Part shown: positions 17,533-25,633 of the stretch, in pieces
Position numbering within the stretch: the first letter of the stretch is position 1
Layout of the letters: each line of letters opens with the position of its first letter
Source of the DNA: Aliamphritea ceti
GTDB lineage: Bacteria > Pseudomonadota > Gammaproteobacteria > Pseudomonadales > Balneatricaceae
Length of the DNA stretch: 64,000 nt
Reading direction: 5' to 3'
Assembly (NCBI RefSeq): GCF_024347215.1
Contig: NZ_AP025282.1
Span: forward strand, 4,712,001-4,776,000
Notes under the pieces: model-generated
The model's input: only the letters and a program-made list of their open reading frames with translations
Databases searched by the model: none
Told to the model about the DNA's origin: nothing
Translations under genes and position numbers: made by a program

Positions 17533-17619
17533 CTGTTAATAATCCAAATAAAAAATACCAGCCATGCCGATTCAAGAGCGCGTCATCACCAGAATATGAA
17601 CAGTTTTAATCCACAGCAT
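17533..17619 (-). pseudogene. Decayed tandem duplicate of the hemJ 5' end
   Basis: Reading from 17619, the minus strand encodes MLWIKTVHILVMTRS, a stop, then IGMAGIFYLDY and a second stop at the edge of hemJ. This mirrors the hemJ N-terminus MLWIKTFHILAMTSWMAGIF with a small insertion at the first stop. The 87-base unit abuts the true hemJ start, as a tandem duplication would. The DNA is also clearly related (CATATTCTG and AGTCTTAATCCACAACAT against AGTTTTAATCCACAGCAT). It cannot make HemJ; it could act as a translated leader if transcribed. Confidence 0.85.
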
Positions 17620-17676
17620 TAATCATTAACCAAGATAAGACAAAACAGTCCGTCATCAACTCAAATCAAACACGAC

Positions 17677-18339
17677 TTAAAGGATATGCGTTTCAACGCG
17701 CAGTAAATCCGCCAGCTCAACGAGTAAACGATCGCCCGGATTAACCGCACCGACACCTGCAGGCGTGCCAGTCATGACCACATCACCGGGTAGCAAAGTG
17801 AAGTGATGGCTCATATAGGCAATCAGTGCGTAAATTTTATGTACCATCAGGCGGCTACTGCCAGCCTGACGTAACTCGCCGTTAACCGTCAGGCTCAGGC
17901 TAACATCATCAATATCTGTTACTGCTGCAGGCTCAACAAAAGCAGACAGCGGGCAGGAAGCATCAAAGGCCTTGGCTTTCTCCCAAGGGTAACCGCGCTC
18001 TTTCAGCTTGGTTTGCAAGTCACGTAATGTCAGATCCAGCCCAAGGCCGATACCGACAATCGCGCCTTCAACCACAAACTTATTCGCATTCTTCAGCGGC
18101 TCACCAATCAGAATGGCAATCTCCGTCTCGTAATGCACTTCGCCATAATCCAGCGGAATCTCCAGCGGTTCAGCCATATCTGCCAGCGCAGTAGAAGGCT
18201 TCATAAACAACATTGGCTGGCTGGGTACAGGGTTATCTAACTCAGCGGCATGCTCCGCATAGTTACGCCCGACACAGATCACTTTACCAACCGGCAGTTC
18301 AACGGCTGTACCATCCACATACTGATGTTTATATTGCAT
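17677..18339 (-). CDS. Fumarylacetoacetate hydrolase family protein (YcgM-like)
   Basis: A metal-dependent C-C hydrolase or oxaloacetate decarboxylase/tautomerase-type protein. It has 220 residues, the size of E. coli YcgM and of acylpyruvases. The opening GKVICVGRNYAEHAAEL, metal-ligand motif YETEIAILIG, GLDLTLRDLQ, and FTLLPGDVVMTGTPAGVG are hallmark FAH segments. The exact substrate cannot be read. It lies upstream of the hemJ relic on the same strand, with no visible terminator between. Confidence 0.9.
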   Translation of the reverse strand: MQYKHQYVDGTAVELPVGKVICVGRNYAEHAAELDNPVPSQPMLFMKPSTALADMAEPLEIPLDYGEVHYETEIAILIGEPLKNANKFVVEGAIVGIGLGLDLTLRDLQTKLKERGYPWEKAKAFDASCPLSAFVEPAAVTDIDDVSLSLTVNGELRQAGSSRLMVHKIYALIAYMSHHFTLLPGDVVMTGTPAGVGAVNPGDRLLVELADLLRVETHIL

Positions 18340-18529
18340 AGCTGATCCCGTTCTGTTGTTTATGCGCCAAGATCATACTCCGCACCACTTAAGACCTCAA
18401 CGCGCAGATAGTCATATAAGCCACCAAAACAAGACCCTAAACTGATCGCGACATCCGGCAAACTCAGCAGTGACAACGCCCTGCGGAATACCTATTATTG
18501 GCTCACATTTAATTAACAGGAATACCGCC

Positions 18530-18811
18530 ATGTTGCAGGTAAACGAATATTTTGAAGGCGCCGTAAAATCTATCGGCTTTGAAAACGGTGAAGGTCAGGT
18601 AACATCCGGCGTAATGGCTGCTGGCGAATACACCTTCGGTACCTCTCAGGACGAACTGATGAAAGTCATGAGCGGCGAACTGATCGTAAAACTGCCAGGT
18701 GAAGAAAACTGGCAGACATTCGCTTCCGGTAGCGAATTCAACGTTGCAGCCAACCAGTCTTTCGAAGTGAAGGTTGCCGCACCAACTGCATATCTTTGCT
18801 ACTACAGCTAA
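18530..18811 (+). CDS. ppnP: Pyrimidine/purine nucleoside phosphorylase PpnP
   Basis: A small cupin enzyme that phosphorolyses many nucleosides. It has 93 residues against 94 in E. coli (YaiE). The start MLQVNEYFEGAVKSIGF is the family N-terminus and has AGGA upstream, so I chose 18530 over the open frame from 18470. The cupin core includes GEYTFGTSQDELMKVMSGEL and the C-terminus TAYLCYYS. It is a single gene converging on a GNAT gene, with a long hairpin between. Confidence 0.95.
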   Translation: MLQVNEYFEGAVKSIGFENGEGQVTSGVMAAGEYTFGTSQDELMKVMSGELIVKLPGEENWQTFASGSEFNVAANQSFEVKVAAPTAYLCYYS

Positions 18812-18859
18812 TACGGCTGCGTTAGCCCAAACGCTGATAGCCTATTAAGCTGGCCAGTC

Positions 18860-18894
18860 ATGAAGCTAATCAGTAAAGCACTGGTTAGCTTCAT
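18860..18894. repeat. 15-bp near-perfect hairpin between convergent genes
   Basis: ATGAAGCTAATCAGT pairs with ACTGGTTAGCTTCAT around a five-base loop AAAGC, with one T-G wobble. No U-tract follows on either strand. It may block convergent transcription or protect transcript 3' ends. It is similar in style, but not in sequence, to the hairpin at 1472-1509. Confidence 0.75.
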
Positions 18895-18933
18895 ACATCA
18901 AAACAACCTTAGCTACGCAGAAGCCAAAACAGA

Positions 18934-19476
18934 CTACCTGGCTATTTCCCGAGCCATTAGCAGATCACGCTGAGCATCATCACCCAACTGAAACACATGC
19001 TCGCCCACTTCTTTAAAGCCATTCTTTTCATAAAAACGAATCGCCCTGGGATTATGCTCCCATACCCCGAGCCAGATAATATCCGTGTCGCTCTCACCAA
19101 CACAACCATCGCCACCACCTTCAGCTGCAGCAAGCACTGCATTCATAAGACCCTGAGCAACGCCCTGCCCCTGCCAGCCATTCAACACATATAAGCGATG
19201 TAACTCCGCAGGGCATGTAGCATCAACGCTTTCCTTATGAGACAACACCAACAACTGTGCAAAACCCACTAACTTGCCGTCCACTTCAGCAACAAAAGTC
19301 ACGTAGTTAGTGTCGAGTAATTCTTGACGCTGAATATCACCACTGAAGCTATCCCGGCAATAAAGATCCATATCCTCAGTGCCGTCATCAAGCGTAAATG
19401 TATCGCGGAACGTCTGTTCAGCAAGCTGAGCTAAAGCATCCGCATCATCGAGGTTTGCGGGTCTGATAGTTGTCAT
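18934..19476 (-). CDS. GNAT family N-acetyltransferase
   Basis: A single acetyl-CoA-dependent acetyltransferase domain of 180 residues. The cofactor loop is YVLNGWQGQGVAQGLMNAV (Q-x-x-G-x-G type) near 95-110, and the C-terminal NPRAIRFYEKNGFKEVGE is typical of small-molecule or protein N-acetyltransferases. The substrate is unknown. It is divergent from the VOC gene, and the 290-base gap between them must carry both promoters. Confidence 0.88.
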   Translation of the reverse strand: MTTIRPANLDDADALAQLAEQTFRDTFTLDDGTEDMDLYCRDSFSGDIQRQELLDTNYVTFVAEVDGKLVGFAQLLVLSHKESVDATCPAELHRLYVLNGWQGQGVAQGLMNAVLAAAEGGGDGCVGESDTDIIWLGVWEHNPRAIRFYEKNGFKEVGEHVFQLGDDAQRDLLMAREIAR

Positions 19477-19768
19477 TGAAAGTGAGTCCCTTCATCTGGA
19501 AGAACAATTGTTTTGGCTATTTTACTCTTAGAAAACATCACTGCCACAAGAGCAAAAACTTACTCGAAACAAAGATGCATTAAACTCGTAGAACAGCTAT
19601 TCATAAAATAGCTCGCTAGGTAAACGTGAAAAAAGACTAACTGTGTAACGAGACCTGCAATATCAGATTGTGGATAACAATAACTAGAGCACATCCAGAA
19701 GCCAGCCTAACAGGCTAAGGCCCTGATGATTCAAACCTCCAGCAGAACCAACAAACGAAGGTGCAAAT
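19477..19768. other. Divergent intergenic region with a DnaA-box match
   Basis: About 290 bases between the GNAT and VOC genes. TGTGGATAA at 19669-19677 is an exact DnaA-box complement, followed by CAATAA. No convincing promoter hexamers, terminator or small gene was recognised. Confidence 0.4.
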
Positions 19769-20131
19769 ATGGAACGTGTCACAGGAATTGGAGGGTTCTT
19801 TTTTAAAGCTGCAAACCCTGAAGAACTCGGGCAATGGTACAAAGATCATCTTGGCATCGATTTAGCGCCTCAGCACACAGGCGGATTACCCTGGCAGCAA
19901 GACGCAGGTTTCACAGTATTTGATCCTTTTACAAACAACAATCCAATGATCCCTGCAGGCAAGACCTGGATGATCAATTTTCGGGTGAATGACCTGAGCA
20001 AGATGATAGGACAGCTACAGTCAGCTGAAATCACAGTCAGCGATATTGAAGATTATCCACATGGAAAGTTTGCCACCCTGACAGACCCCGAAGGAAACGT
20101 CATTCAGCTTTGGCAGCCACCAACGGGTTAA
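19769..20131 (+). CDS. VOC superfamily (glyoxalase/bleomycin-resistance fold) protein
   Basis: A 120-residue single-domain protein of the vicinal oxygen chelate fold with paired beta-alpha-beta modules. The first starts GIGGFFFKAANPEELGQWYKDHLG; the second contains NFRVNDLSKMIGQLQS and ends FATLTDPEGNVIQLWQPP, where the Glu before NVIQLW would be a metal ligand. Members include glyoxalases, dioxygenases and resistance proteins; the substrate is unknown. GAAGGTG precedes the start. A DnaA-box match (20053-20061) falls inside the gene. Confidence 0.88.
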   Translation: MERVTGIGGFFFKAANPEELGQWYKDHLGIDLAPQHTGGLPWQQDAGFTVFDPFTNNNPMIPAGKTWMINFRVNDLSKMIGQLQSAEITVSDIEDYPHGKFATLTDPEGNVIQLWQPPTG

Positions 20132-20169
20132 AAAGACATAGCTGTTAGGGACACATAACATAAGTAAGG

Positions 20170-20210
20170 CCGGGTAGAATCAGCGACTAATTATTACTTT
20201 TACCCGGTTT
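20170..20210 (+). terminator. Weak terminator candidate between the VOC and binding-protein genes
   Basis: CCGGGTA (20170-20176) and TACCCGG (20201-20207) are exact complements, followed by TTT. The 24-base loop is long and the U-run short, so the call is tentative. Confidence 0.35.
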
Positions 20211-20240
20211 CATTAATCCCTGGTACTCTCTTGAATACCT

Positions 20241-21011
20241 TTATCGGACCTGTAATCCAGTTACAGTTAGTTCTGATAAAGAGACGCCTGTATGCAGTCG
20301 ATAAATTTCGTCCAAAGAACCATCCGCATACATAGCTTCAAGCGCCTCATCCAAACGTTCCATTTGCATCTGATATTTCGGATTAAATGAAGGATATAAA
20401 GCTTCGGTATCATATACAGGCAACATTGGTTTCAGCGGTAATTGAAGATCTTGTATAAGCTTCTGCATCACCAATAAATCAGCAAACACAAGATCAAGCC
20501 GCTTCCCGGCAATCATTCGTCCTGCAATGGCTTCCGACTGTACCCATTCAATTACCTGAAACTCTGCACTGAGAATTTGCTTTGAATATTGAAATCCTTT
20601 TATCAGAGCCAGCCTTTTATCCAGTAATTTATTAAGGCTTTTATACTCACCATAATCGCTGTTGCTTCGCTGCCAAAGTGCCCGAAAATGCACGGCATTT
20701 GGATACTTTCCATGAACAAGTTCAGGCCGTTCTGGAGTATCCATTGTGAAATGATACTCGCCTGCCTGGACCATAATCAGACAGCGCTGCCAGGGCAAAC
20801 TATCGAAGAGCACCTTAAAGCCCGCTCTATTTGCTGCCGCCTTAATGATATCCACACTGATTCCAGTAGGCTCTCCTTCCACGGTGTACGAATAAGGCGA
20901 CCATTCAGCAAAACATGCTTTTAATTCATCAGCTAAAGATAACGACGACACACTCAACAAAACAACTGCAAAAACCAGACGGCGAGTCAGGTAGTCAAAA
21001 AAAGTGTGCAT
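20241..21011 (-). CDS. Periplasmic solute-binding protein, family 3 (amino-acid type)
   Basis: A secreted binding protein of 256 residues. Residues 1-27 are a signal peptide ending SLSLADE. The mature part starts LKACFAEWSPYSYTVEGEPTG and continues GISVDIIKAAANRAGFKVLFDSLPW, the pattern of the SBP_bac_3 fold. The C-terminus LDEALEAMYADGSLDEIY is also typical. No permease or ATPase gene is adjacent. It could serve a distant transporter or a sensor, or be one of the small stand-alone family-3 proteins common in marine gammaproteobacteria. The ligand is unknown. Confidence 0.87.
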   Translation of the reverse strand: MHTFFDYLTRRLVFAVVLLSVSSLSLADELKACFAEWSPYSYTVEGEPTGISVDIIKAAANRAGFKVLFDSLPWQRCLIMVQAGEYHFTMDTPERPELVHGKYPNAVHFRALWQRSNSDYGEYKSLNKLLDKRLALIKGFQYSKQILSAEFQVIEWVQSEAIAGRMIAGKRLDLVFADLLVMQKLIQDLQLPLKPMLPVYDTEALYPSFNPKYQMQMERLDEALEAMYADGSLDEIYRLHTGVSLSELTVTGLQVR

Positions 21012-21357
21012 ACACCTATCCTTTAGCTATCACATTATTTTTATATTTCTCTGCCATAAGCCATATATACATAAGCAGACCTATACTCAGCCCCACTCGT
21101 TAAAATAGCAACATAATGGAATTTAGCAGCCCTATTCACTCGAAAGTCTACCAACAATCAATAGGTTATGAAGGCCACTCATAATATAGTGAATTTTTTT
21201 CCACTCAGAACAACATCCATCAATCCAAAAGCGACATATTTATGCTAATATGCGCCCCCTGATTGATGTAATCCATCTGTGACTATGGTTTACATAGGTT
21301 TCGGCACGAGACTGAACAGTCAGACCCCACAATTAGACATACTAATGAGTTTCGGAA
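21012..21357. other. Divergent intergenic region upstream of serA
   Basis: About 345 bases. The half near serA carries an extended -10 (21243-21251) and a leader of about 100 bases. The half towards the binding-protein gene is AT-rich with no clear site. I looked for a riboswitch-like fold in the leader and could not support one. Confidence 0.4.
21243..21251 (+). promoter_or_regulatory. Extended -10 promoter element of serA
   Basis: TGCTAATAT fits TG-n-TAATAT, with a GC-rich discriminator GCGCCCC just after. No good -35 is present. Transcription would start near 21258, about 100 bases before the serA start. Confidence 0.5.
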
Positions 21358-22590
21358 ATGAGCCAACATACACCTCTGGATAAAAGCAAAATCAAAATTT
21401 TGCTGTTAGAGGGCGTCCACCAGTCCGCACTGGATACGCTAAACGCACAAGGTTACACCAACATTGAATATCTGACCGGCTCATTACCGGAAGATGAGCT
21501 GATTGAACGTATTAAAGATGTACGTTTTATAGGTATTCGTTCCCGCACTCAATTAACAGAAAAGGTTTTTGCTGCAGCAGAAAAACTGATTTCTGTCGGC
21601 TGTTTCTGCATAGGCACCAACCAGGTAGACCTGAATGCAGCGATCAAGCGCGGTGTGGCTGTATTCAACGCTCCTTATTCTAACACCCGCTCTGTAGCTG
21701 AGCTGGTGATTGCTCAATCGATTCTGCTGTTACGTGGCGTCCCTGAGAAAAGTGCCAAAGCACACCGGGGTATCTGGCAGAAGTCGGCTAAAAACTCATT
21801 TGAAATCCGTGGTAAGAAACTCGGGATTGTCGGTTACGGTAGCATCGGTTCGCAGCTGAGTGTTATGGCTGAATCACTGGGTATGGAAGTTTGCTTCTAT
21901 GACACTGTAACTAAGCTGCCACTGGGTAATGCCTCTCAGGTAGGTTCCATGAAAGAGCTGTTGAATACCTGCGATATTATTTCATTGCATGTACCTGAAA
22001 CCCGGGCGACCAAGAATATGATGGGCCCTAAACAGTTTGCTGAAATGAAGCCTGGTTCGATCTTTATCAACGCTGCCCGCGGGACGGTAGTCGATATCGA
22101 TGCACTCTGTGGTGCATTAAGCGAACAGCGCTTGCTGGGCGCCGCTATTGACGTATTCCCGATTGAGCCACGTACTAATGATGATGAATTCATCTCGCCA
22201 TTACGTGAGTTCGACAATGTTATTCTGACGCCTCACGTGGGTGGTTCCACCATGGAAGCGCAGCAGAACATTGGTTACGAAGTTGCAGAGAAGCTTATTA
22301 AATACAGCGATAACGGCACCTCTGTCAGCTCGGTTAACTTCCCGGAAGTTGCTTTACCAGAGCACCCGGATGTTCACCGTCTGTTACACGTTCACGAGAA
22401 CAAGCCGGGTGTACTAACGGCAATCAACGAAGTGTTCTCTGAAAACAACATCAACATCAGTGGTCAGTATCTGCAGACTAACGAAAGTGTTGGTTACGTG
22501 GTTATCGAAGTAGATGCCGACTGTTCTGATATGGCCTTGTATAAGCTGAAGCATGTACCAGGCACTATTCGCTGTCGCCGTCTGGTATAA
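21358..22590 (+). CDS. serA: D-3-phosphoglycerate dehydrogenase
   Basis: It commits 3-phosphoglycerate to serine synthesis. The 410-residue protein is the E. coli type. The substrate domain is split around a Rossmann NAD domain with LGIVGYGSIGSQLSVMAE near 150-170. Catalytic elements include FINAARGTVVD (Arg) and ILTPHVGGSTMEAQ (His). A C-terminal ACT domain (HENKPGVLTAINEVFSENNINI) is the serine feedback site. It is a single-gene unit with its own promoter and terminator. Confidence 0.97.
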   Translation: MSQHTPLDKSKIKILLLEGVHQSALDTLNAQGYTNIEYLTGSLPEDELIERIKDVRFIGIRSRTQLTEKVFAAAEKLISVGCFCIGTNQVDLNAAIKRGVAVFNAPYSNTRSVAELVIAQSILLLRGVPEKSAKAHRGIWQKSAKNSFEIRGKKLGIVGYGSIGSQLSVMAESLGMEVCFYDTVTKLPLGNASQVGSMKELLNTCDIISLHVPETRATKNMMGPKQFAEMKPGSIFINAARGTVVDIDALCGALSEQRLLGAAIDVFPIEPRTNDDEFISPLREFDNVILTPHVGGSTMEAQQNIGYEVAEKLIKYSDNGTSVSSVNFPEVALPEHPDVHRLLHVHENKPGVLTAINEVFSENNINISGQYLQTNESVGYVVIEVDADCSDMALYKLKHVPGTIRCRRLV

Positions 22591-22926
22591 ACATTTTCGG
22601 CTAAACGCCTGAATCAAAAAAGCATTGCTCTGGCAGTGCTTTTTTTTTGGCAAAAAAGTCTTCAGCAATGATCTACATCTCACATTGGGCAGCCAGACTA
22701 CCCAAGCTGACAGACGGTACTTTTCGAATACGACTTTTCTGCTAAATCCCTCCGAAAGCCCCGTCATTTCAGCCAATAACGACCTATATGATTAAATTCT
22801 GTGCAGTTTTTATTTTCAGCCGACTGTATATATATTATTCTATATGTATATCTCTAAAAACGTGCTGCATATCGGAACATGCCGGCACAGGAAACACGAT
22901 TAAGAGTCGATGGAGTGATATCGAAG
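22591..22926. other. Intergenic region after serA
   Basis: About 335 bases. It holds the serA terminator and then a very AT-rich stretch (about 22830-22860, runs of TATATA) that probably carries the promoter of the zinc-ribbon gene. No other feature was recognised. Confidence 0.4.
22616..22649 (+). terminator. Terminator of serA
   Basis: GCATTGC and GCAGTGC pair around loop TCTG, extended by flanking A and T, and followed by a run of nine T. Confidence 0.9.
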
Positions 22927-23148
22927 ATGGAAAATAAGCGTTTATGCAGTGATTGCTTCCTGCTGGTACGTCGTCAACTGGTCACCTTGCACGACAACCT
23001 GGTTGAAAGAAACCATGTATTCAACGACACCATTTATGAATGCCAGGCATGTAAACACATGATCCGGCTTTCACATGTGCCACATCAGTGGAGCGTAATG
23101 GAGCCTGTTGAAGCAGAAGAAGTTCATCATAATGCGAAGACCGCCTGA
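22927..23148 (+). CDS. Small two-CxxC zinc-ribbon-like hypothetical protein (73 aa)
   Basis: Two pairs of cysteines, CSDC (7-10) and CQAC (39-42), spaced like a small zinc ribbon or rubredoxin-type knuckle. Between them lies a basic helix (LLVRRQLVTLHDN). I chose the ATG at 22927, which has GGAG and GAAG upstream; an in-frame ATG at 22879 would add 16 unremarkable residues. The C-terminus is acidic. I do not recognise a named family. A strong terminator follows, so it is its own unit. Metal binding is inference; the role is unknown. Confidence 0.72.
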   Translation: MENKRLCSDCFLLVRRQLVTLHDNLVERNHVFNDTIYECQACKHMIRLSHVPHQWSVMEPVEAEEVHHNAKTA

Positions 23149-23468
23149 TCACTGAAAACCAGCCTGCCTAGCAGGCTGTTTTTTTATCTGCTGAACGCCT
23201 CAGCACAGCTTTCTACACTCTGTAGAAAAGCCCTTAAAACAGTTCAATTAATAGACAAAAACGGCCAAATGACGCAGCTGGCAGTTCCGAAGTAAACACC
23301 CAGAGAATCTACACAGCTTTATCCACAGATATTCTGTATAACTTTACACTTTGGTGTGGTCACACCTATATGCATAAGCTGTCAGCGCCTGATCCTCAGA
23401 CCAGTCGAGAATCTAACAAGGGATTCCAAACATCCAAAGCACTCAGTAGCAACTCCGTACTTATTACA
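23149..23468. other. Convergent intergenic region with a DnaA-box match and a palindrome
   Basis: About 320 bases between convergent genes. Besides the terminator it has TTATCCACA at 23319-23327 (exact DnaA box) and the 14-base palindrome GGTGTGGTCACACC at 23353-23366. No gene was recognised. Confidence 0.5.
23160..23185 (+). terminator. Terminator of the zinc-ribbon gene
   Basis: A perfect eight-base-pair stem CAGCCTGC/GCAGGCTG with loop CTA, followed by seven T. Confidence 0.92.
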
Positions 23469-24419
23469 TTACTGATTGGACGCTAACAAAAACTGCTTAA
23501 GTGTGACGTTTGAACGGGCAAGGCCTAACTTCTCGCGGATATTTCTGCGGTGAAAATCTATGGTACTTTTCTCCAGGTGCATATTTTGCGCAATCACTTT
23601 ACTGGATAAGCCATTACCAATCGCCACTGCCACTTGCTGTTCTGTCGGGGTCAGTTGCGCCAGTGAGGTATTTTGCGGATGCCGTAACGCGCCTAAATGC
23701 TCCCTGATATGCCCCAGGCAATCCAGCTGCTGCTGGGTTAAGCCGCTCTTTTCCAGTTTACGCAGCCAGGGCTGGACGATGTGTTCAATGCTGGCATAGA
23801 TCTCTGTTTCCAGCGCTTGCTTATCTTGCTCGCGCTGATTCAGCAGTACCCGCATGGCGGTGTTAATTTCTTCCAGATCATTGGCCCGGGCCCGCACTTC
23901 AAAACGCTGCTGCTGTAGCGCCTGCTCCAGTGTTTGCTGTTCTGAACGCTGCTGCTGATGCTGATAAAGAAACTTCAGGTCACCGTTCACCAGTTCCTGA
24001 AACTCTTCCATTAGCCCCTTGTATTGCTTAGCTTGCAGGTTATGCCGGGTATCAAGCACACATAAGGTTCCGAAGGGCTCATTGTCCGGCCAGCTCAGTG
24101 GATAACCCAGATAAAACGACAGCCCCAGCACCATATCGGGATTGTCTTTCCAGTCTTTCTCCAGCTGTGCATCGGTGACTAAAAGCGGCTCACGGGTTTC
24201 GATTACCCGGTCGCAATACAGACCACAGTTACGCGGGCTTTCTTCATGGGCACGGTAAGGGTTACCGGTGGTGTCACTGCTCACCAGCATTTCGATATCC
24301 CGGGGTTTAATCCGGGTAATAAGCGCGGCGGGCGTATCAGTCATACGCCCCATCAGGTCCACCAGACGCTGCCATCGGGCCAGCATTGGTGCCGGAATAT
24401 CAGGTTTTACCTGCGACAT
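23469..24419 (-). CDS. GAF-domain LuxR-type transcription regulator
   Basis: A cytoplasmic sensor-regulator of 316 residues. Residues about 15-150 form a GAF domain (SRNCGLYCD-like segment, FYLGYPLSWPDNEPFGTLCVLD). Residues about 155-215 are a Gln/Glu-rich coiled coil (QQQRSEQQTLEQALQQQ). Residues about 250-316 are a LuxR helix-turn-helix (LTPTEQQVAVAIGNGLSSKV, then STIDFHRRNIREKLGL). The GAF ligand is unknown. AGAGG lies before the start. The aldo/keto reductase gene upstream on the same strand ends before a terminator, so the target genes are not evident. Confidence 0.9.
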   Translation of the reverse strand: MSQVKPDIPAPMLARWQRLVDLMGRMTDTPAALITRIKPRDIEMLVSSDTTGNPYRAHEESPRNCGLYCDRVIETREPLLVTDAQLEKDWKDNPDMVLGLSFYLGYPLSWPDNEPFGTLCVLDTRHNLQAKQYKGLMEEFQELVNGDLKFLYQHQQQRSEQQTLEQALQQQRFEVRARANDLEEINTAMRVLLNQREQDKQALETEIYASIEHIVQPWLRKLEKSGLTQQQLDCLGHIREHLGALRHPQNTSLAQLTPTEQQVAVAIGNGLSSKVIAQNMHLEKSTIDFHRRNIREKLGLARSNVTLKQFLLASNQ

Positions 24420-24510
24420 TACAAAAACCTCTGCTGTTATTTTTATAGGTTTTTATAGCGTGCTACAAAGGCACGGTTGCTTACATATTACTAAGCAATA
24501 CCGCTTTAAG

Positions 24511-24537
24511 AAAGAAGCCCGGATAAACCGGGCTTCT
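24511..24537 (-). terminator. Terminator of the aldo/keto reductase gene
   Basis: AGAAGCCCGG and CCGGGCTTCT form a perfect ten-base-pair stem with loop ATAAA. The minus-strand tail is TTCTTTCTT-like. Confidence 0.8.
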
Positions 24538-24569
24538 GTTGATGATCTTTCAGTACGTCACTATGCAAC

Positions 24570-25607
24570 TTACGGGCAGGGATTAGAATGCTGTTTCGTC
24601 AGCAGTTCCAGCTGTTCCGCCAGTTCTGCTGATAGACGCATATCGAAGGCATCGATATTGCTTTCCAGCTGTTGCATTTGCGTTGCGCCAATAATGGTAC
24701 TGGCAACAAAGTCTTTGCTATCCACATATGCCAGAGCCATTTGCGCCGGATTCCAGCCATGCTGTTGCGCCAGAGATACGTAGTCCCGCGTAGCGGCGAT
24801 ACCTGCCGATTGAATGTAACGGCCAAACTGTTTGTATAAAGTCAGGCGGGCACCTTCCGGCCACTGATCATCCAGATACTTACCTGACAATACACCGAAG
24901 CCCAGCGGTGAATACGGCAGCATAGGCACGTTTTCACGTATTAACACTTCCGTTAAACCCACTTCATCAGAACGGTTCAGTAAGCTGTAAGGGTTTTGCA
25001 CACTGACAACCTTAGGCAAGCCAAGCAGTTCAGCGTATTTAACAAAGTTCATCACACCCCAGGGGGTTTCATTAGATAAACCGATGTAACGCACCTTACC
25101 TTCATCCACCAGCGCTTTAAGTACTTTTAACGTATCCAGCATGGCGGTGCCGTCATGCTCAGGCTTATGCGTATAGTTCAGCTGGCCAAAGAAATTAGTG
25201 GCTCGGTCTGGCCAGTGCAGCTGATACAGGTCGATATAATCTGTCTGTAAACGCTGCAGGCTGCCTTCTACTGCGGCTCGGATATTGGTTTCATCAAAAT
25301 GAATATCAGGGCGCATAAAGCGGGTCATTTCCGCAGGGCCGGCCACTTTAGTCGCCAGGATAACCTGATCACGGTTACCTCTTTCCTGCATCCAGCGGCC
25401 AATAATCGCTTCGGTCTGCCCCTGTAAACTTTCGTTCACCGGGGCCGGATAGACTTCGGCGGTATCAACAAAATTCACACCGCGCTCAAACGCATAATCC
25501 AGCTGCGCAAATGCCTCTGCCTCAGTGTTGTCCTGCGAGTATGTCATGGTACCTAAACACACCCGGCTTACTTTCAGATCACTGTCGCCCAACTGGTTAT
25601 AACGCAT
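24570..25607 (-). CDS. Aldo/keto reductase (Tas-like)
   Basis: An NADPH-dependent oxidoreductase with a TIM barrel, 345 residues. The family motifs are clear: VCLGTMTYSQDN, GVNFVDTAEVYP (catalytic Asp and Tyr), QTDYIDLYQLHWPDR with the catalytic His, and IGLSNETPWGV. The length and the PAPVNESLQGQTE segment match the E. coli Tas subgroup. The physiological substrate is unknown. It lies 26 bases after the rlmI stop on the same strand, so cotranscription is possible. Confidence 0.92.
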   Translation of the reverse strand: MRYNQLGDSDLKVSRVCLGTMTYSQDNTEAEAFAQLDYAFERGVNFVDTAEVYPAPVNESLQGQTEAIIGRWMQERGNRDQVILATKVAGPAEMTRFMRPDIHFDETNIRAAVEGSLQRLQTDYIDLYQLHWPDRATNFFGQLNYTHKPEHDGTAMLDTLKVLKALVDEGKVRYIGLSNETPWGVMNFVKYAELLGLPKVVSVQNPYSLLNRSDEVGLTEVLIRENVPMLPYSPLGFGVLSGKYLDDQWPEGARLTLYKQFGRYIQSAGIAATRDYVSLAQQHGWNPAQMALAYVDSKDFVASTIIGATQMQQLESNIDAFDMRLSAELAEQLELLTKQHSNPCP

Positions 25608-25633
25608 AGCCTATCCTCTTAATGCTGCTGCGG

